DNA from: Planctomycetaceae bacterium
Lineage (GTDB): Bacteria > Planctomycetota > Planctomycetia > Planctomycetales > Planctomycetaceae
Length of the DNA stretch: 64,000 nucleotides
Assembly (NCBI GenBank): GCA_020426325.1
Contig: JAGQQG010000015.1
Span: 1-64,000, forward strand
Direction of reading: 5' to 3'
Positions 18,757 to 28,195 of the stretch are shown in pieces. A model generated the notes under the pieces. The model saw only the letters and a program-made list of their open reading frames with translations, was not told the origin of the DNA and ran no database searches. How positions within the stretch are numbered: position 1 is the stretch's first letter; the number at the start of each line of letters is the position of its first letter. Both the position numbers and the translations under genes were made by a program.

Positions 18757-20100
18757 CTACTTACTATTCCAGCCGGTGCCGTTTTCGTGGGCAGCCCACC
18801 AGAGTTGCCAGGTTCGTTCGTCGAAACCGAAGTTCTCTCCGGAGAGGGTTTTCAGTGCCTCCAGGACTTCGACATTGCGTTCGGTCCGGGTGACGGTTGT
18901 GGATTTGGTGACGGTGCCACCCGGCGGCGGAATGACGACGGCTCCATAGGGGAGTTGTCCCGTGCGCATGAGACCCTCGACCTCAGGCGTGAGACCGGAT
19001 GTGGTTCCGGCAAAGCCAATGTTGCCGTCCGAACTGAGCGCATAGGTGGGCGTGGCTTCCTGATAGGTCACCTGATACTGGTGTTGCGTAACAAGAGCAG
19101 CGATCAGAGCCGGGATAGCTGAACGGTCGCCGATCTGTCCAAGCGCATATCCTGCACGACGAACCACGATACGGGCTTTATTCTCCAGAGCAGCAATGTA
19201 CAAATTGATTGCAGGCGGGCGCCGTGGCTCGTCAATGGCCTTGATCGCAGCCTCACGCACCTGACCATCGACGTCCAGCAGGGATTGTTGAACCAAAGGG
19301 CCGACCGACCGCGAGTCTGGGATGTTGGTGAGCAGTTTCACGAGAAACAATCGAACATCCCGATCCTGAGAATCGGCCATCACCTTGACGAGTGCAGCGA
19401 TGGCATCCGGGTCCGTGATTTGACTGAGCTTTTGCCGTCCGTCAGCTTGGCGATCCGCATCTCGTCCTGTTGCCCAGCCGAACCAGAGACGGACCTTGCC
19501 GTGCCAGACCTGCTCAGCCTGTCGCTGAGCATCGGTCCGTTCAATCAGATCCAGTTCCTGTTGCGTGATGTATTTGCCCCGATGACGGATGTACCCGCGA
19601 GAGGTCATGAGCTCGTCGCGCGTCATCCATCGTCCATTGTGGAGGGAACGGCCGAGTCCACGTTGTGCCTCCTCATGGTTCGGGTCAAGACGGATGATGT
19701 GATCGAGTTGCTCGTCCCGTTGTTGCTTGAGGTGCTGCTCTCGCGCCCATTCCGCGAGCTTCCAGTGGGCATCGACCGTGTCGGGAATGGTTCGTGCCTG
19801 AGTTTCGTACTCCTCGATCCGCAACGACCGAGGCGAGATAAAATCGACATCATCTCCGGGAATAGTAACGCGAGCACCAGTCAGGGTGTTGATCGTGACG
19901 CCATCCGCTCGACCACCGTTATCCTGTGACTCGACCTCGCCGCGAATTTGTCCGCCATTTTTCAATCGAATGACATCTGCATGCATGACCGACGTCGACA
20001 CTCCCAGCAGTGAGAGTGTTGCCAGCGAAGTTGCAATCAGTCGCTGAAACCAGCTGACACGCTGAGAAACGTCATATCCGAGCGGGTTCATCCTGTGCAT
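18757..20100 (-). CDS. Secreted HEAT/TPR-type repeat protein
   Basis: After a signal peptide (LIATSLATLSLLGVSTSVMHA) there is a short beta-rich part (DVIRLKNGGQIRGEVES, typical of planctomycetal exported proteins). A helical region follows (AHWKLAEWAREQHLKQQRDEQLDHIIRLDPNHEEAQRGLG is TPR-like), then HEAT-like units (LVKVMADSQDRDVRLFLVKLL; VRRAGYALGQIGDRSAIPAL). It probably acts as a protein-binding scaffold outside the cytoplasm; no catalytic motif is seen. The frame opens further upstream; ATG 20100 (MHRMNPLGYD) or ATG 20091 gives a sensible signal peptide. It is divergent from the PQQ-propeller gene. Confidence 0.75.
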   Translation of the reverse strand: MHRMNPLGYDVSQRVSWFQRLIATSLATLSLLGVSTSVMHADVIRLKNGGQIRGEVESQDNGGRADGVTINTLTGARVTIPGDDVDFISPRSLRIEEYETQARTIPDTVDAHWKLAEWAREQHLKQQRDEQLDHIIRLDPNHEEAQRGLGRSLHNGRWMTRDELMTSRGYIRHRGKYITQQELDLIERTDAQRQAEQVWHGKVRLWFGWATGRDADRQADGRQKLSQITDPDAIAALVKVMADSQDRDVRLFLVKLLTNIPDSRSVGPLVQQSLLDVDGQVREAAIKAIDEPRRPPAINLYIAALENKARIVVRRAGYALGQIGDRSAIPALIAALVTQHQYQVTYQEATPTYALSSDGNIGFAGTTSGLTPEVEGLMRTGQLPYGAVVIPPPGGTVTKSTTVTRTERNVEVLEALKTLSGENFGFDERTWQLWWAAHENGTGWNSK

Positions 20101-20433
20101 GGTCCCTGATCGAGAAGCAAGATCGCCCAGTCGGTGATTGTACGGCGAACGATCGCAACGGAGAACAGTCATATTCTGCTGGTCGTATCGATTGGTTGAA
20201 TTGAATGGATCGAGTCACGCTCGTGACATGTCGTCGAGGAATCGGGTTTTGACGTTGCACGGGGCAGCTGGATAAACTTTGATGAACGGATTCTGATCAT
20301 ACGATTCAACAGATGTGCGCCTTTGGGTGTACGATGTCCGGAGCAGGAGGCTCGCCCCGGGGTGGGAGGTGACGGCGTCATCACCCAGCCTTTCAATAAC
20401 TCTGCTGTCGCTACGATGCGACCAGGTGAGCCC
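20101..20433. other. Divergent intergenic region
   Basis: This gap lies between the start of the repeat-protein gene (leftward) and the start of the PQQ-propeller gene (rightward) and must hold both promoters. I see no convincing gene, repeat or clear -35/-10 pair in it. The frame of the PQQ protein stays open upstream to 20323, but without a signal peptide at that start. Confidence 0.5.
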
Positions 20434-21714
20434 ATGATCCGTCGAGCTTCGCATTCGCTGACCTATGTGCTGTTTCTGTCACTGGTCGCCACAGCCTCTG
20501 GCCAATGCTGTCGTCAGTCAGCACTCCCCTCGCCCCGCGAACTGGAACGGTTCGGACTCGAACGGGCATGGTGGTCACAAGCGACACTCAACGTAGAGAC
20601 GGACCTGCTCTTGCACCTGACGGCTGACGAAGAGTTGTTGTACGCCCAGTCACGGACGGGAATTGTCACTGCATTTGATGCCGAGACGGGTGAGCGTCTG
20701 TGGTCACGACTGTTGGGAACCCCCGAGGCGCCGAGTTTCCCGGTCGCTACGAACTCGGATCAGTTAGTGCTGGCCACGGGCATGAACCTGTTTGCACTCG
20801 ACAAGTTTAACGGCAAACTCCTCTGGCGATTGAATCTGCCCACCCATCCTTCGACCGCCCCTGAGATCAACGATTTGCAGGTCTACGTCGGTGCATTGGA
20901 CGGCACAGCCTATGCGTTTGATCTGGCAACAATCCGGCAGTTGTTCGAAGACCAATTACTCCCAGATTTCTCCGACCTTACGACCGTCTGGCGGTTTCGA
21001 GCAGGGGGTGCGATTACATCTCCGCCAGTGGCTGCCGGAGCACGAGTCATCTTCGCCAGCGAGGACGGGTCTGTCTATTCGGTGAACCTGGACGACGGAA
21101 AGCTGCGTTTTCAATTTCAAACAAATGGACCGATTCAGGCCCCCATGGGCCGAAGCCAGGATGCGCTGTTCATCGCATCAGATGATGTCCGTTTCTTCTG
21201 CATCAACCTTTCGGAAGACAACCAGCTGGATGGCAGACTGCGATGGACGTTTGTCTCCGGCCTGCCGATTCTGAAGAAACCACGGATCGTGGGGCAACAG
21301 GTATTCATCACTCCTGAGCGATCCGGAATGACCGCTCTTTCGGTTGATCGGGGCAAGGCGATGTGGCGCCAAACGAAGGCCACTGATTTCCTCGCAGCAT
21401 CAGACCAATCGGTCTATGCCTCAGACGATACAGGGAATGTCCTGATTCTCTCACGATTTGACGGAGCCATCACTGGCGCCTTACCCCTGCGAGAAATGTC
21501 CGTAAGGGTCAACAATGACCGCACCGATCGCATCTATCTTGCGACACAGCAAGGACTCATCATGTGTCTGCGAGAGATCGGAGCAGACTTCCCGAGATAC
21601 CACAAGTTCCCCGAAAGGCAGCCAATGCTGCCCGAATTTACCGACGAACAGTCGGAAGTTCCGGAGGATGTACCTGCAAACCAGCCGGGTGAAGGCGATC
21701 CAGCTGCTTTATAA
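20434..21714 (+). CDS. Secreted PQQ-type beta-propeller protein
   Basis: Repeated WD/PQQ-like blades are visible: GIVTAFDAETGERLWSRLLG, NLFALDKFNGKLLWRLNLP, GSVYSVNLDDGKLRFQFQT and SALSVDRGKAMWRQ-type units (x-A-x-D-x-x-x-G-x-x-x-W). The N-terminus has a signal peptide followed by a Cys pair (ATASGQCCRQ). Without dehydrogenase active-site residues this is a BamB-like or generic binding propeller and not a quinoprotein enzyme. ATG 20434 is chosen for the signal peptide. The end is Glu/Pro-rich (EVPEDVPANQPGEG). Confidence 0.85.
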   Translation: MIRRASHSLTYVLFLSLVATASGQCCRQSALPSPRELERFGLERAWWSQATLNVETDLLLHLTADEELLYAQSRTGIVTAFDAETGERLWSRLLGTPEAPSFPVATNSDQLVLATGMNLFALDKFNGKLLWRLNLPTHPSTAPEINDLQVYVGALDGTAYAFDLATIRQLFEDQLLPDFSDLTTVWRFRAGGAITSPPVAAGARVIFASEDGSVYSVNLDDGKLRFQFQTNGPIQAPMGRSQDALFIASDDVRFFCINLSEDNQLDGRLRWTFVSGLPILKKPRIVGQQVFITPERSGMTALSVDRGKAMWRQTKATDFLAASDQSVYASDDTGNVLILSRFDGAITGALPLREMSVRVNNDRTDRIYLATQQGLIMCLREIGADFPRYHKFPERQPMLPEFTDEQSEVPEDVPANQPGEGDPAAL

Positions 21715-21846
21715 TGGTCGAGTGCACCCCGGGACTCTCTCTGAGTGTTTAGTGGTTGATTCGAGAGCCTGGGAGTCGATAGCGTTCGAAGGCAGAGAGA
21801 CGTAAAGTGGAGACATACACTATCTCCCATTACGAAGTTGACTTTG

Positions 21847-22917
21847 ATGTCTGCGACTCTGCCCCTCACACGACTGACCGATCTCGACCGTGCCGGACTG
21901 TCTGACTGGTGTGTCGAGCAGGGTGCGGACGCGTACCGTGCTGATCAAATTCGGCGATGGATCTTCGGCAAACGTGTCGGTCACTTCGACGAGATGCATG
22001 ATGTCCCCGTCGCATTACGCGCGAAGCTGAAAGACCAGTTCATGCTCTTCGACGCCCAGGTCGTCAGGCATCAGGTCGCCAGTGACCGGACTGAGAAGCT
22101 TCTGTGTGAGCTGTCCGATGGCGAACATCTCGAATGCGTGCTCATGCGCGAGACGAGCCGCAGGACCGTATGCATCAGCACGCAGGTCGGATGTGCAATG
22201 GGTTGTGTCTTCTGTGCCAGTGGCTTGAACGGCGTCAAACGAAACCTGGCGACCGGCGAAATCCTCGAACAAGTTTTGCGTCTCGATCGTCTGCTTGGTC
22301 CGGAGGAACGGATCACGAATGTTGTCGTGATGGGGATTGGCGAACCGCTTGCAAACCTCAAAGCTTTGCTGCCTGCACTCGATACGCTGAACGAAAAAGG
22401 AGCACTTGGCCTTGGTGCACGACGCATCACCGTCTCCACAGTCGGACTCCCCGACGGGATCCGAGCGCTCGCTGCCCACGGCAAACCCTACAATCTGGCG
22501 GTATCTCTTCATGCTCCCAACGACGAACTTCGCAATCGGATCGTGCCGGTCAACGCGAGGATCGGCCTGGATGCCATTTTGGCTGCTGCAGACGACTACT
22601 TCGACAAGACCGGCCGTCGTGTGACTTATGAATACGTCCTGCTTCGCGGGATCAATGATGAAGTCGAACATGCCCGGCAATTGGGAGCCTTACTCAGTGA
22701 CCGCAACGCCCATGTGAATCTGATCCCCATGAACCCTGTGGAGCCGCTTCATTTGGACGCTCCCTCTGTCGTGCAAATGAGAAAGTTTGTTAATCGACTT
22801 GAGCAGGCGGGAGTGAACGTGACTCTGCGCAAACGCAAGGGGGCTGACATCGACGCTGCCTGTGGACAGTTACGTCTTCAGGAGCAGGTGGGAGCGATTC
22901 AACCATCACCGACATGA
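21847..22917 (+). CDS. rlmN: 23S rRNA (adenine2503-C2)-methyltransferase
   Basis: Radical-SAM enzyme that methylates A2503 of 23S rRNA and, in many bacteria, A37 of some tRNAs. The iron-sulfur motif is CAMGCVFC (C-x3-C-x2-C) after RRTVCISTQVG. The mechanistic second cysteine lies in ADIDAACGQL near the C-terminus, and the glycine-rich VVMGIGEPLANL is standard. About 356 residues is typical. TTG 21838 is possible, but ATG 21847 is preferred. It stands alone between an exported propeller and an exported protein of unknown role. Confidence 0.96.
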   Translation: MSATLPLTRLTDLDRAGLSDWCVEQGADAYRADQIRRWIFGKRVGHFDEMHDVPVALRAKLKDQFMLFDAQVVRHQVASDRTEKLLCELSDGEHLECVLMRETSRRTVCISTQVGCAMGCVFCASGLNGVKRNLATGEILEQVLRLDRLLGPEERITNVVVMGIGEPLANLKALLPALDTLNEKGALGLGARRITVSTVGLPDGIRALAAHGKPYNLAVSLHAPNDELRNRIVPVNARIGLDAILAAADDYFDKTGRRVTYEYVLLRGINDEVEHARQLGALLSDRNAHVNLIPMNPVEPLHLDAPSVVQMRKFVNRLEQAGVNVTLRKRKGADIDAACGQLRLQEQVGAIQPSPT

Positions 22918-22990
22918 CTCACATAAAAACTGTGCACTCGTCAACCACGACTTCTGGTAGAATACACTGACCACCAACGACGGAGGCCGG

Positions 22991-23797
22991 ATGATGAGAA
23001 GACAACTTACAACTTTAATATCCGGAGTCGTGTCCCTGGGGCTCTTCGCCGTGGTTATGGGTCGGGTCGTGGGAGATGAGCCGGAGACCTCCAATCCTGA
23101 GCAAGTTCAGGAGGCTACGCCGACACCGGAGGACCAGCTGGAGGGGCAATTCAAGGACGACTTTTCGGCTGCTGGAGGAGGTCGTCAGGTGCAGGTCGAC
23201 GGTGGCGACGCGGTCAGCGAGGGAGACGTGCACAGCAAGATGTTCTCGTTCGCACGACTGCCTCGTGAGATTCCAGGACATCTCAAGCTGATCATGACGG
23301 AGGACGACTCGACGAGCGGCCCGGATGAAAAGCCCGGTGTCTTAAGAATGGAGATCGCGGAAGTCCCTCACGCTCCGAGTATTCTGGGTTTTGTCTACCA
23401 GGGGAACGAGACGTCCGGTGAGATCACCATGCCGGAGTGGGAAGGCAATCAGATCTCCTTGAATGATCTGCGCAGGGCATTCATCACTTTCCGCTTCCGC
23501 GCCGAAAACCGGGAAGACCCCAATTCACTCGGCGCCACTTTCAAGTTTCGCTTCGATCCGGGAGTGCCTAAAAGCCGTAGATTCGGGGCGGATTTTGGAA
23601 CACTGATCGCAACGAGCCGCTGGAGAACATTTCGACGACCGCTGGCGTCTGCGGATAACCTGCAGGCCTTTCTCGAAGTTGTGAACGGTGAGAATCCCAA
23701 GGCATACAAACTGGTGTGGAGCCAGGAAAACACCCTTTCCGACAACCGTGCCGGAGACTCGCTATTGATCGACGACTTGGAGATTTCGGTCGAGTAA
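22991..23797 (+). CDS. Exported protein of unknown function
   Basis: I do not recognise this protein. It has a signal peptide (LISGVVSLGLFAVVMGRVVGDE), then a Pro/Glu/Gln-rich stretch. A beta-rich domain follows, ending FLEVVNGENPKAYKLVW and SLLIDDLEISVE, a pattern like carbohydrate-binding or concanavalin-type jelly rolls that end with LxIDDVxI. Catalytic residues are not obvious. ATG 22991 has an upstream GGAGG (cggaggccgg) at good spacing. The jelly-roll idea is inference from strand pattern only. Confidence 0.65.
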   Translation: MMRRQLTTLISGVVSLGLFAVVMGRVVGDEPETSNPEQVQEATPTPEDQLEGQFKDDFSAAGGGRQVQVDGGDAVSEGDVHSKMFSFARLPREIPGHLKLIMTEDDSTSGPDEKPGVLRMEIAEVPHAPSILGFVYQGNETSGEITMPEWEGNQISLNDLRRAFITFRFRAENREDPNSLGATFKFRFDPGVPKSRRFGADFGTLIATSRWRTFRRPLASADNLQAFLEVVNGENPKAYKLVWSQENTLSDNRAGDSLLIDDLEISVE

Positions 23798-23851
23798 CGA
23801 TTTGAGGACTCAACTTTCCGGATTCTGCAACTTGTCACAGGAGTAGAGACA

Positions 23852-24109
23852 ATGGGACTCGCTTCAATTATCGGCTGGATTGTGTTTGGATTCATCGTCG
23901 GGCTGCTGGGACGTCTGCTCGTTCCCGGTCGACAGCCGCTTGGCTTCATCGGCACAACACTCCTGGGGATCGCAGGCTCTTTTGCGGGTGGATATCTGGG
24001 ATCTCTGTTCGGTGGGGCCGGTGGTCCCTCAGCCAGTTGGATCATGTCGAGCATCGGTGCAGCGATCGTTCTGGCGATTTATCTGTTCTTTGCGCGGCGT
24101 GCCAAGTGA
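23852..24109 (+). CDS. GlsB/YeaQ/YmgE-family small membrane protein
   Basis: 85 residues, three hydrophobic helices with glycine-rich turns (GWIVFGFIVGLLGRLLVPG; TTLLGIAGSFAGGYLGSLFGG; IGAAIVLAIYLFFARR). This is the pattern of the transglycosylase-associated protein family (GlsB/YeaQ/YmgE), small stress-related inner-membrane proteins of unclear function. Length and start are typical, with AGGAG upstream (acaggagtag). It is followed closely by a sterol-desaturase-like gene. Confidence 0.9.
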   Translation: MGLASIIGWIVFGFIVGLLGRLLVPGRQPLGFIGTTLLGIAGSFAGGYLGSLFGGAGGPSASWIMSSIGAAIVLAIYLFFARRAK

Positions 24110-24131
24110 CGATCAGTCAGGTGAATTGATC

Positions 24132-24839
24132 ATGCTGGCTCCCTGGCTATGGCAATGCTCCTTTCCAGATGCGGCCTGGTTCTTTCTGATCGTTAACGGT
24201 CTGATTGTCCTGCTGTCCGTACTGTTGTGGATTCTTGTCCGCTGGGCATTCTCTTCTCAGCCGGTGTTTGATCACGTCAGACCGATCAGTTCGTCCGATA
24301 TTGTCATGACCTGTGGGGCAGTGGTGATGAACGCGGTCGTTTCTCTGGGAGGCTGGTGGGGATGGAAAGCAGGCTACTTCTCACTGGCAGCATTCTCATG
24401 GGAGCGCGTGCTCTTCGATTTTGTCGCCATGCTGGTGCTGATGGATCTGGGGATGTATGTGACCCATCGGCTCGCTCACATCCCGGTCATCTATGACATT
24501 GTGCATCGCAAACATCATGACCACACGGAGACCAACGCCCTTAGCCTGTTTGTGCTCAGTCCGCTGGAGGTGCTTGGATTTGGCACATTGCTCGTAGGAG
24601 TGACGGCCTTGATTGGTCCTTGCGAAGCCGGACTCTCAGCCTATCTGGCAATGAACCTCCTCGTCGGTACCATCGGACATACAGGAGTTGAGCCACTGCC
24701 GCGTCGCTGGCTGATGCGGCTACCGCTGGGACTCCTCGGGACGAGCACCTTCCATGCTCGACATCATGCGGACCGAAACCACAACTTCGGCTTCTACACG
24801 ACGATCTGGGATCGCCTCGGCCGAACGCTGGGAGATTGA
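24132..24839 (+). CDS. Sterol desaturase / fatty-acid-hydroxylase-family membrane protein
   Basis: A membrane di-iron oxygenase with the histidine boxes in order: THRLAHIP (H-x3-H), HRKHHDH (H-x2-HH), then GHTG and FHARHHADRNHNFG near the C-terminus. The family hydroxylates or desaturates lipids, for example fatty acyl chains, sterols or carotenoids; the substrate here is unknown. ATG 24132 (MLAPWLWQCSF) begins 22 nt after the YeaQ-type gene; the longer open frame overlaps that gene and is not credible. About 235 residues is within the family range. Confidence 0.85.
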   Translation: MLAPWLWQCSFPDAAWFFLIVNGLIVLLSVLLWILVRWAFSSQPVFDHVRPISSSDIVMTCGAVVMNAVVSLGGWWGWKAGYFSLAAFSWERVLFDFVAMLVLMDLGMYVTHRLAHIPVIYDIVHRKHHDHTETNALSLFVLSPLEVLGFGTLLVGVTALIGPCEAGLSAYLAMNLLVGTIGHTGVEPLPRRWLMRLPLGLLGTSTFHARHHADRNHNFGFYTTIWDRLGRTLGD

Positions 24840-24848
24840 GAGGGGCCG

Positions 24849-25568
24849 TCACTCCGTCTCACGCGGGGCATCGTAGAAGATCTCCAGTCCCTCTCGGGTT
24901 TGGAGTGCCTTGCGACCGCCGAGGAGGGCGCGAAAGGCCAGGCCGAGTAACTGTGAGGTCGAATACAGCCGGGCCTTTCGTGCAGACGTCAACACCGACT
25001 CGCGCAGAATGACGAAGCGTCCCTGTGCTTTCAGTGCTTGCGAGATGAACCGTTCCTCGGATGCGAAATAAGTCTCGTCAAAGCCACCCACGGCTTCAAA
25101 TGCCTGTCGGGTTGAGAAGATGAAACAGCCTGCAGCCCAGCGGCACATCCTCAACCATAAGAAAGCAAACATGGCGGCGAGGATGCGGACAGGGCCTGTC
25201 AGTTCTTCAAACTCGACCCCGGCTCCTCCACCAACAGCTCCGTTTTCCATGGCTTCCCACGCAGAAATCAGGGTTTCGCTCGGCAGTCGAGTATCAGCGT
25301 CGAGGAACACGAGCCGATCCCCCAATGCCGCACGGGCACCCGCGTTTCTCACCGCTCCAATGTTATGAATCTCGACATCCAGAACTCGCGCCCCATGCTC
25401 CCGTGCGATGTCAGCAGTCCTGTCCGTCGAGCCGTCGTTCACGACGATGCACTCCCAAGGTTGACCAAGCGCATCTCCTGCTCTGCGGACGGAATCCAGA
25501 GTTGCCCCCAATTCGAACTCCTCATTCCGGGCAGGGATCACGATCGACAGGCGAGGCGATGGAATCAT
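24849..25568 (-). CDS. Family 2 glycosyltransferase
   Basis: The GT-A fold is seen in RLSIVIPARNEEFELGATL, CIVVNDGSTDRTADIA, then VFLDADTRLP (D-x-D metal motif) and GGFDETYFASEERF. It would transfer a nucleotide-activated sugar; acceptor unknown. At 239 residues it is a short single-domain member with one hydrophobic stretch (ILAAMFAFLWLRMCRWAAG). Its ATG overlaps the stop of the upstream alpha/beta hydrolase gene by 4 bases, so the two are translated together from one mRNA. Confidence 0.9.
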   Translation of the reverse strand: MIPSPRLSIVIPARNEEFELGATLDSVRRAGDALGQPWECIVVNDGSTDRTADIAREHGARVLDVEIHNIGAVRNAGARAALGDRLVFLDADTRLPSETLISAWEAMENGAVGGGAGVEFEELTGPVRILAAMFAFLWLRMCRWAAGCFIFSTRQAFEAVGGFDETYFASEERFISQALKAQGRFVILRESVLTSARKARLYSTSQLLGLAFRALLGGRKALQTREGLEIFYDAPRETE

Positions 25569-26488
25569 GAATTGACCTCAAGCCATTTGGCGAGCGTCTG
25601 CACCGTGCGGGGATGGATGAGGTAGCCGGTCCCCTCATGAGGATTCGGCTTCCCATCGCGAGTTGCTGGATTATAGATGCGGTGGTCAATGATCCGACAT
25701 CCGGAACGCTTCATCAGACGGAAGTCGTTCGCCACGGTCTGGTCATGCGCAATGATGTCATCTTCCGCAGCGATATTGATCCACCGTCGCAGATTTGTCG
25801 GATAACGAAACTCATCAGGCACGTTGGCTCCCTTGAGGTTCTTGCGAATGGTCTCGTTGGCGAGCGGAGCACCGAGCGTGATCAGCAGATCGACCCGTCG
25901 ATTCCACGACTCATGTCGGTACTCGCTGTAATGAGACAGCTTCCAAAGCACGTCATAACAGACGAGCGTTCCTAGGCTGTGCCCCACCAGACAGATCGGC
26001 CCCTCACGCTTCATCGCCTTTCGCAAGACCTGCACCAGCCGAAAGCGAACGTCACCGCCAAAGTGGACATCCGCCCAATACTCACGAATCTCGGGTGCAT
26101 AGAGCTCGAAGAGATGTTCCCCCAGTTTCAGGAACGAGATCGGATGATCAAGCGTATCGGCCAGTCCTTCCAGCCAATGTTCGTGCCCACGCTGCTTCAG
26201 ATAGTAGCTGCGACCAAACTGCCTGCGAGTCAGTTGCTTCAGGCCGTCAAGCGTTGCCTGGCGCATGTCCAGGTCATTTTCAACGGGTCGCTGACCGATG
26301 GCACACAGCCACTTGGCAGACAGATCAGCGTAATACACCATCGAGATATCCGCGTTGAGCAGCCGAGGCAACAGATCAGGACGGTCCCGCTGAAATCCTG
26401 CGGTGATGGCATCCAGCCACAACCGCATGTATCGGGGTTTTTGCGGCTTGAACCCGCGTCCATGGACGAGAATAATTTGTACAGTCAT
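25565..26488 (-). CDS. Cytoplasmic alpha/beta hydrolase (lipase-like)
   Basis: It starts MTVQIILVHGRGFKPQKP, with the HG oxyanion motif after the first strand. The nucleophile elbow is CLVGHSLGTLVCYDVLW (GHSLG), and a late histidine may be in the GTGYLIHPRTVQ segment. There is no signal peptide, so it probably acts inside the cell. The middle region (residues about 60-150) has no motif I recognise. It overlaps the GT2 gene by 4 bp downstream, which suggests a shared process, perhaps lipid or glycan modification (inference). Confidence 0.8.
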   Translation of the reverse strand: MTVQIILVHGRGFKPQKPRYMRLWLDAITAGFQRDRPDLLPRLLNADISMVYYADLSAKWLCAIGQRPVENDLDMRQATLDGLKQLTRRQFGRSYYLKQRGHEHWLEGLADTLDHPISFLKLGEHLFELYAPEIREYWADVHFGGDVRFRLVQVLRKAMKREGPICLVGHSLGTLVCYDVLWKLSHYSEYRHESWNRRVDLLITLGAPLANETIRKNLKGANVPDEFRYPTNLRRWINIAAEDDIIAHDQTVANDFRLMKRSGCRIIDHRIYNPATRDGKPNPHEGTGYLIHPRTVQTLAKWLEVNS

Positions 26489-26682
26489 GTTGGCTGGCGA
26501 TGTTGATGCGTGAGTTCCGATCTGTCCCCTCAGAAGACTCTCACACTCCTACTCTCGGCCCTCCGCGAATTCAATCCAGAACTTCGCTACGTCGGTTTTG
26601 CCAACGGTCATGACTTCGAGTACATTGATAGATTCAATCCCTCCTGCCTGATCTCACCTGCGTTCCAAACGGAGAATAATTC

Positions 26683-28059
26683 ATGAGTGACTCCCTGACC
26701 TCCGGGATTTCCCGCCGCAATCTCTTGAAAGCCTCCGGCACTGTCGCGGCTGCTTCTGCTCTGGCAAGCCTTTCGCCGTCTTTATACGCCGCCGAGGATA
26801 ACAACATTCGAGTGGCGCTGGTGGGCTGTGGTGGCCGGGGAACGGGAGCGGCCTCTCAGGCGATGTCTGTGCCGAACGAGCAGATCAAGCTCGTTGCCAT
26901 GGCTGACGTCTTCGATGGCAAGTTGTCGCTGAGTCACAACGGCTTGAAGGCCAAGCACGGCGACCAGGTGGATGTGCCGGAGGACCGGCGATTCATCGGT
27001 TTCGACGCATACAAGGAGGCGATGGACGCCTTGAAGCCGGGAGATGTTGTGATCCTGACCACCCCGCCGGCGTTCCGCTGGGTGCAATACTCGTATGCGA
27101 TCGAGAAAGGGCTCAACGTCTTCATGGAGAAGCCGGTCACGGTCGACGGGCCGACCACCCGAAAGATGCTGGCCCTCAACGAACAGGCCAAGGCCAAGAA
27201 TCTGAAAGTCGGCGTCGGACTGATGTGCCGTCACTGCAAGGCACGCGGTGAACTGTTTGATCGGATTCAGGACGGACAGATCGGGGACGTGCTTTTGATC
27301 CGTGCCTATCGCATGCTCGGCCCAACCGGCAATACGCCCGTCAAGCCCAACCCCGGCGAACTCAGCGACCTGCTGTACCAGATCAAGAACTTCCACGGCT
27401 TCCTGTGGTTGAGCGGCGGAGCCTACAGTGACTTCCTGATTCACAACATCGACGAAGGCTGTTGGATGAAGAATGACTTCCCCGTCGAAGCGATTGCCTC
27501 CGGCGGACGTCACTATCGAGGAGACGACATCGACCAGAATTTCGACAGTTACTCGGTTGAGTACACCTTTGCAGATGGGACCAAGATGATGCTCGAAGGT
27601 CGCACGATCTTCGGCTGCCATCAGGAGTTTGCTACCTTCGTCCACGGATCAAAAGGGTCTGCGATCTGCTCGACGTCCTCACATATGCCGGCCAAGAGCC
27701 GCATCTTCAAGAACCAGCGTATGGTCAACGACGAGCTTGTCTGGGAGTTCCCGCAGCCCGAACCAAATCCGTATCAGCTGGAGTGGAACGATCTGATCGA
27801 GGCCATCCGCAACGATCTGCCGTACAACGAAGTCGAACGAGGGGCGAAGTCGAGCCTTGTGACTTCCATGGGACGCATGGCTGCTCACACCGGACAACTC
27901 ATCACCTATGATCAGATCCTGAATCTTGATCACGAGTTCGCTCCGGACATCGACAAGCTCACACTCGAGAGCGACTCGCCCCTGATGCCGAACGCCGAAG
28001 GCAAATATCCGGTTCCACAGCCCGGCCTGATCACCAAGCGTGAGTATCAAGTGCTCTGA
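26683..28059 (+). CDS. Tat-exported Gfo/Idh/MocA-family oxidoreductase
   Basis: The N-terminal twin-arginine signal SRRNLLKASGTVAAASALA sends a folded, cofactor-bound protein out of the cytoplasm. The NAD(P)-binding Rossmann fold is seen in IRVALVGCGGRGTGAASQA, and the family motif EKP is in VFMEKPVTVDG. The catalytic part includes GGAYSDFLIHNIDEGCW. This type is common in planctomycetes for exported sugar or cyclitol oxidation or cofactor-recycling glycosidase chemistry; substrate unknown. 458 residues is normal. It is preceded by AACGGAGAAT as ribosome-binding site. Confidence 0.92.
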   Translation: MSDSLTSGISRRNLLKASGTVAAASALASLSPSLYAAEDNNIRVALVGCGGRGTGAASQAMSVPNEQIKLVAMADVFDGKLSLSHNGLKAKHGDQVDVPEDRRFIGFDAYKEAMDALKPGDVVILTTPPAFRWVQYSYAIEKGLNVFMEKPVTVDGPTTRKMLALNEQAKAKNLKVGVGLMCRHCKARGELFDRIQDGQIGDVLLIRAYRMLGPTGNTPVKPNPGELSDLLYQIKNFHGFLWLSGGAYSDFLIHNIDEGCWMKNDFPVEAIASGGRHYRGDDIDQNFDSYSVEYTFADGTKMMLEGRTIFGCHQEFATFVHGSKGSAICSTSSHMPAKSRIFKNQRMVNDELVWEFPQPEPNPYQLEWNDLIEAIRNDLPYNEVERGAKSSLVTSMGRMAAHTGQLITYDQILNLDHEFAPDIDKLTLESDSPLMPNAEGKYPVPQPGLITKREYQVL

Positions 28060-28195
28060 CCGAGATTTTCACCTCGACGATTTGACCCGAGCCAATTCGA
28101 CGGTCGCTTGCGGATTAGCAAAACATTCCGCCTTGGTATGACCCCAAGGCCATGCGAACCCGCACGCGACATCCGTCGGATCACATTGCGAAGAG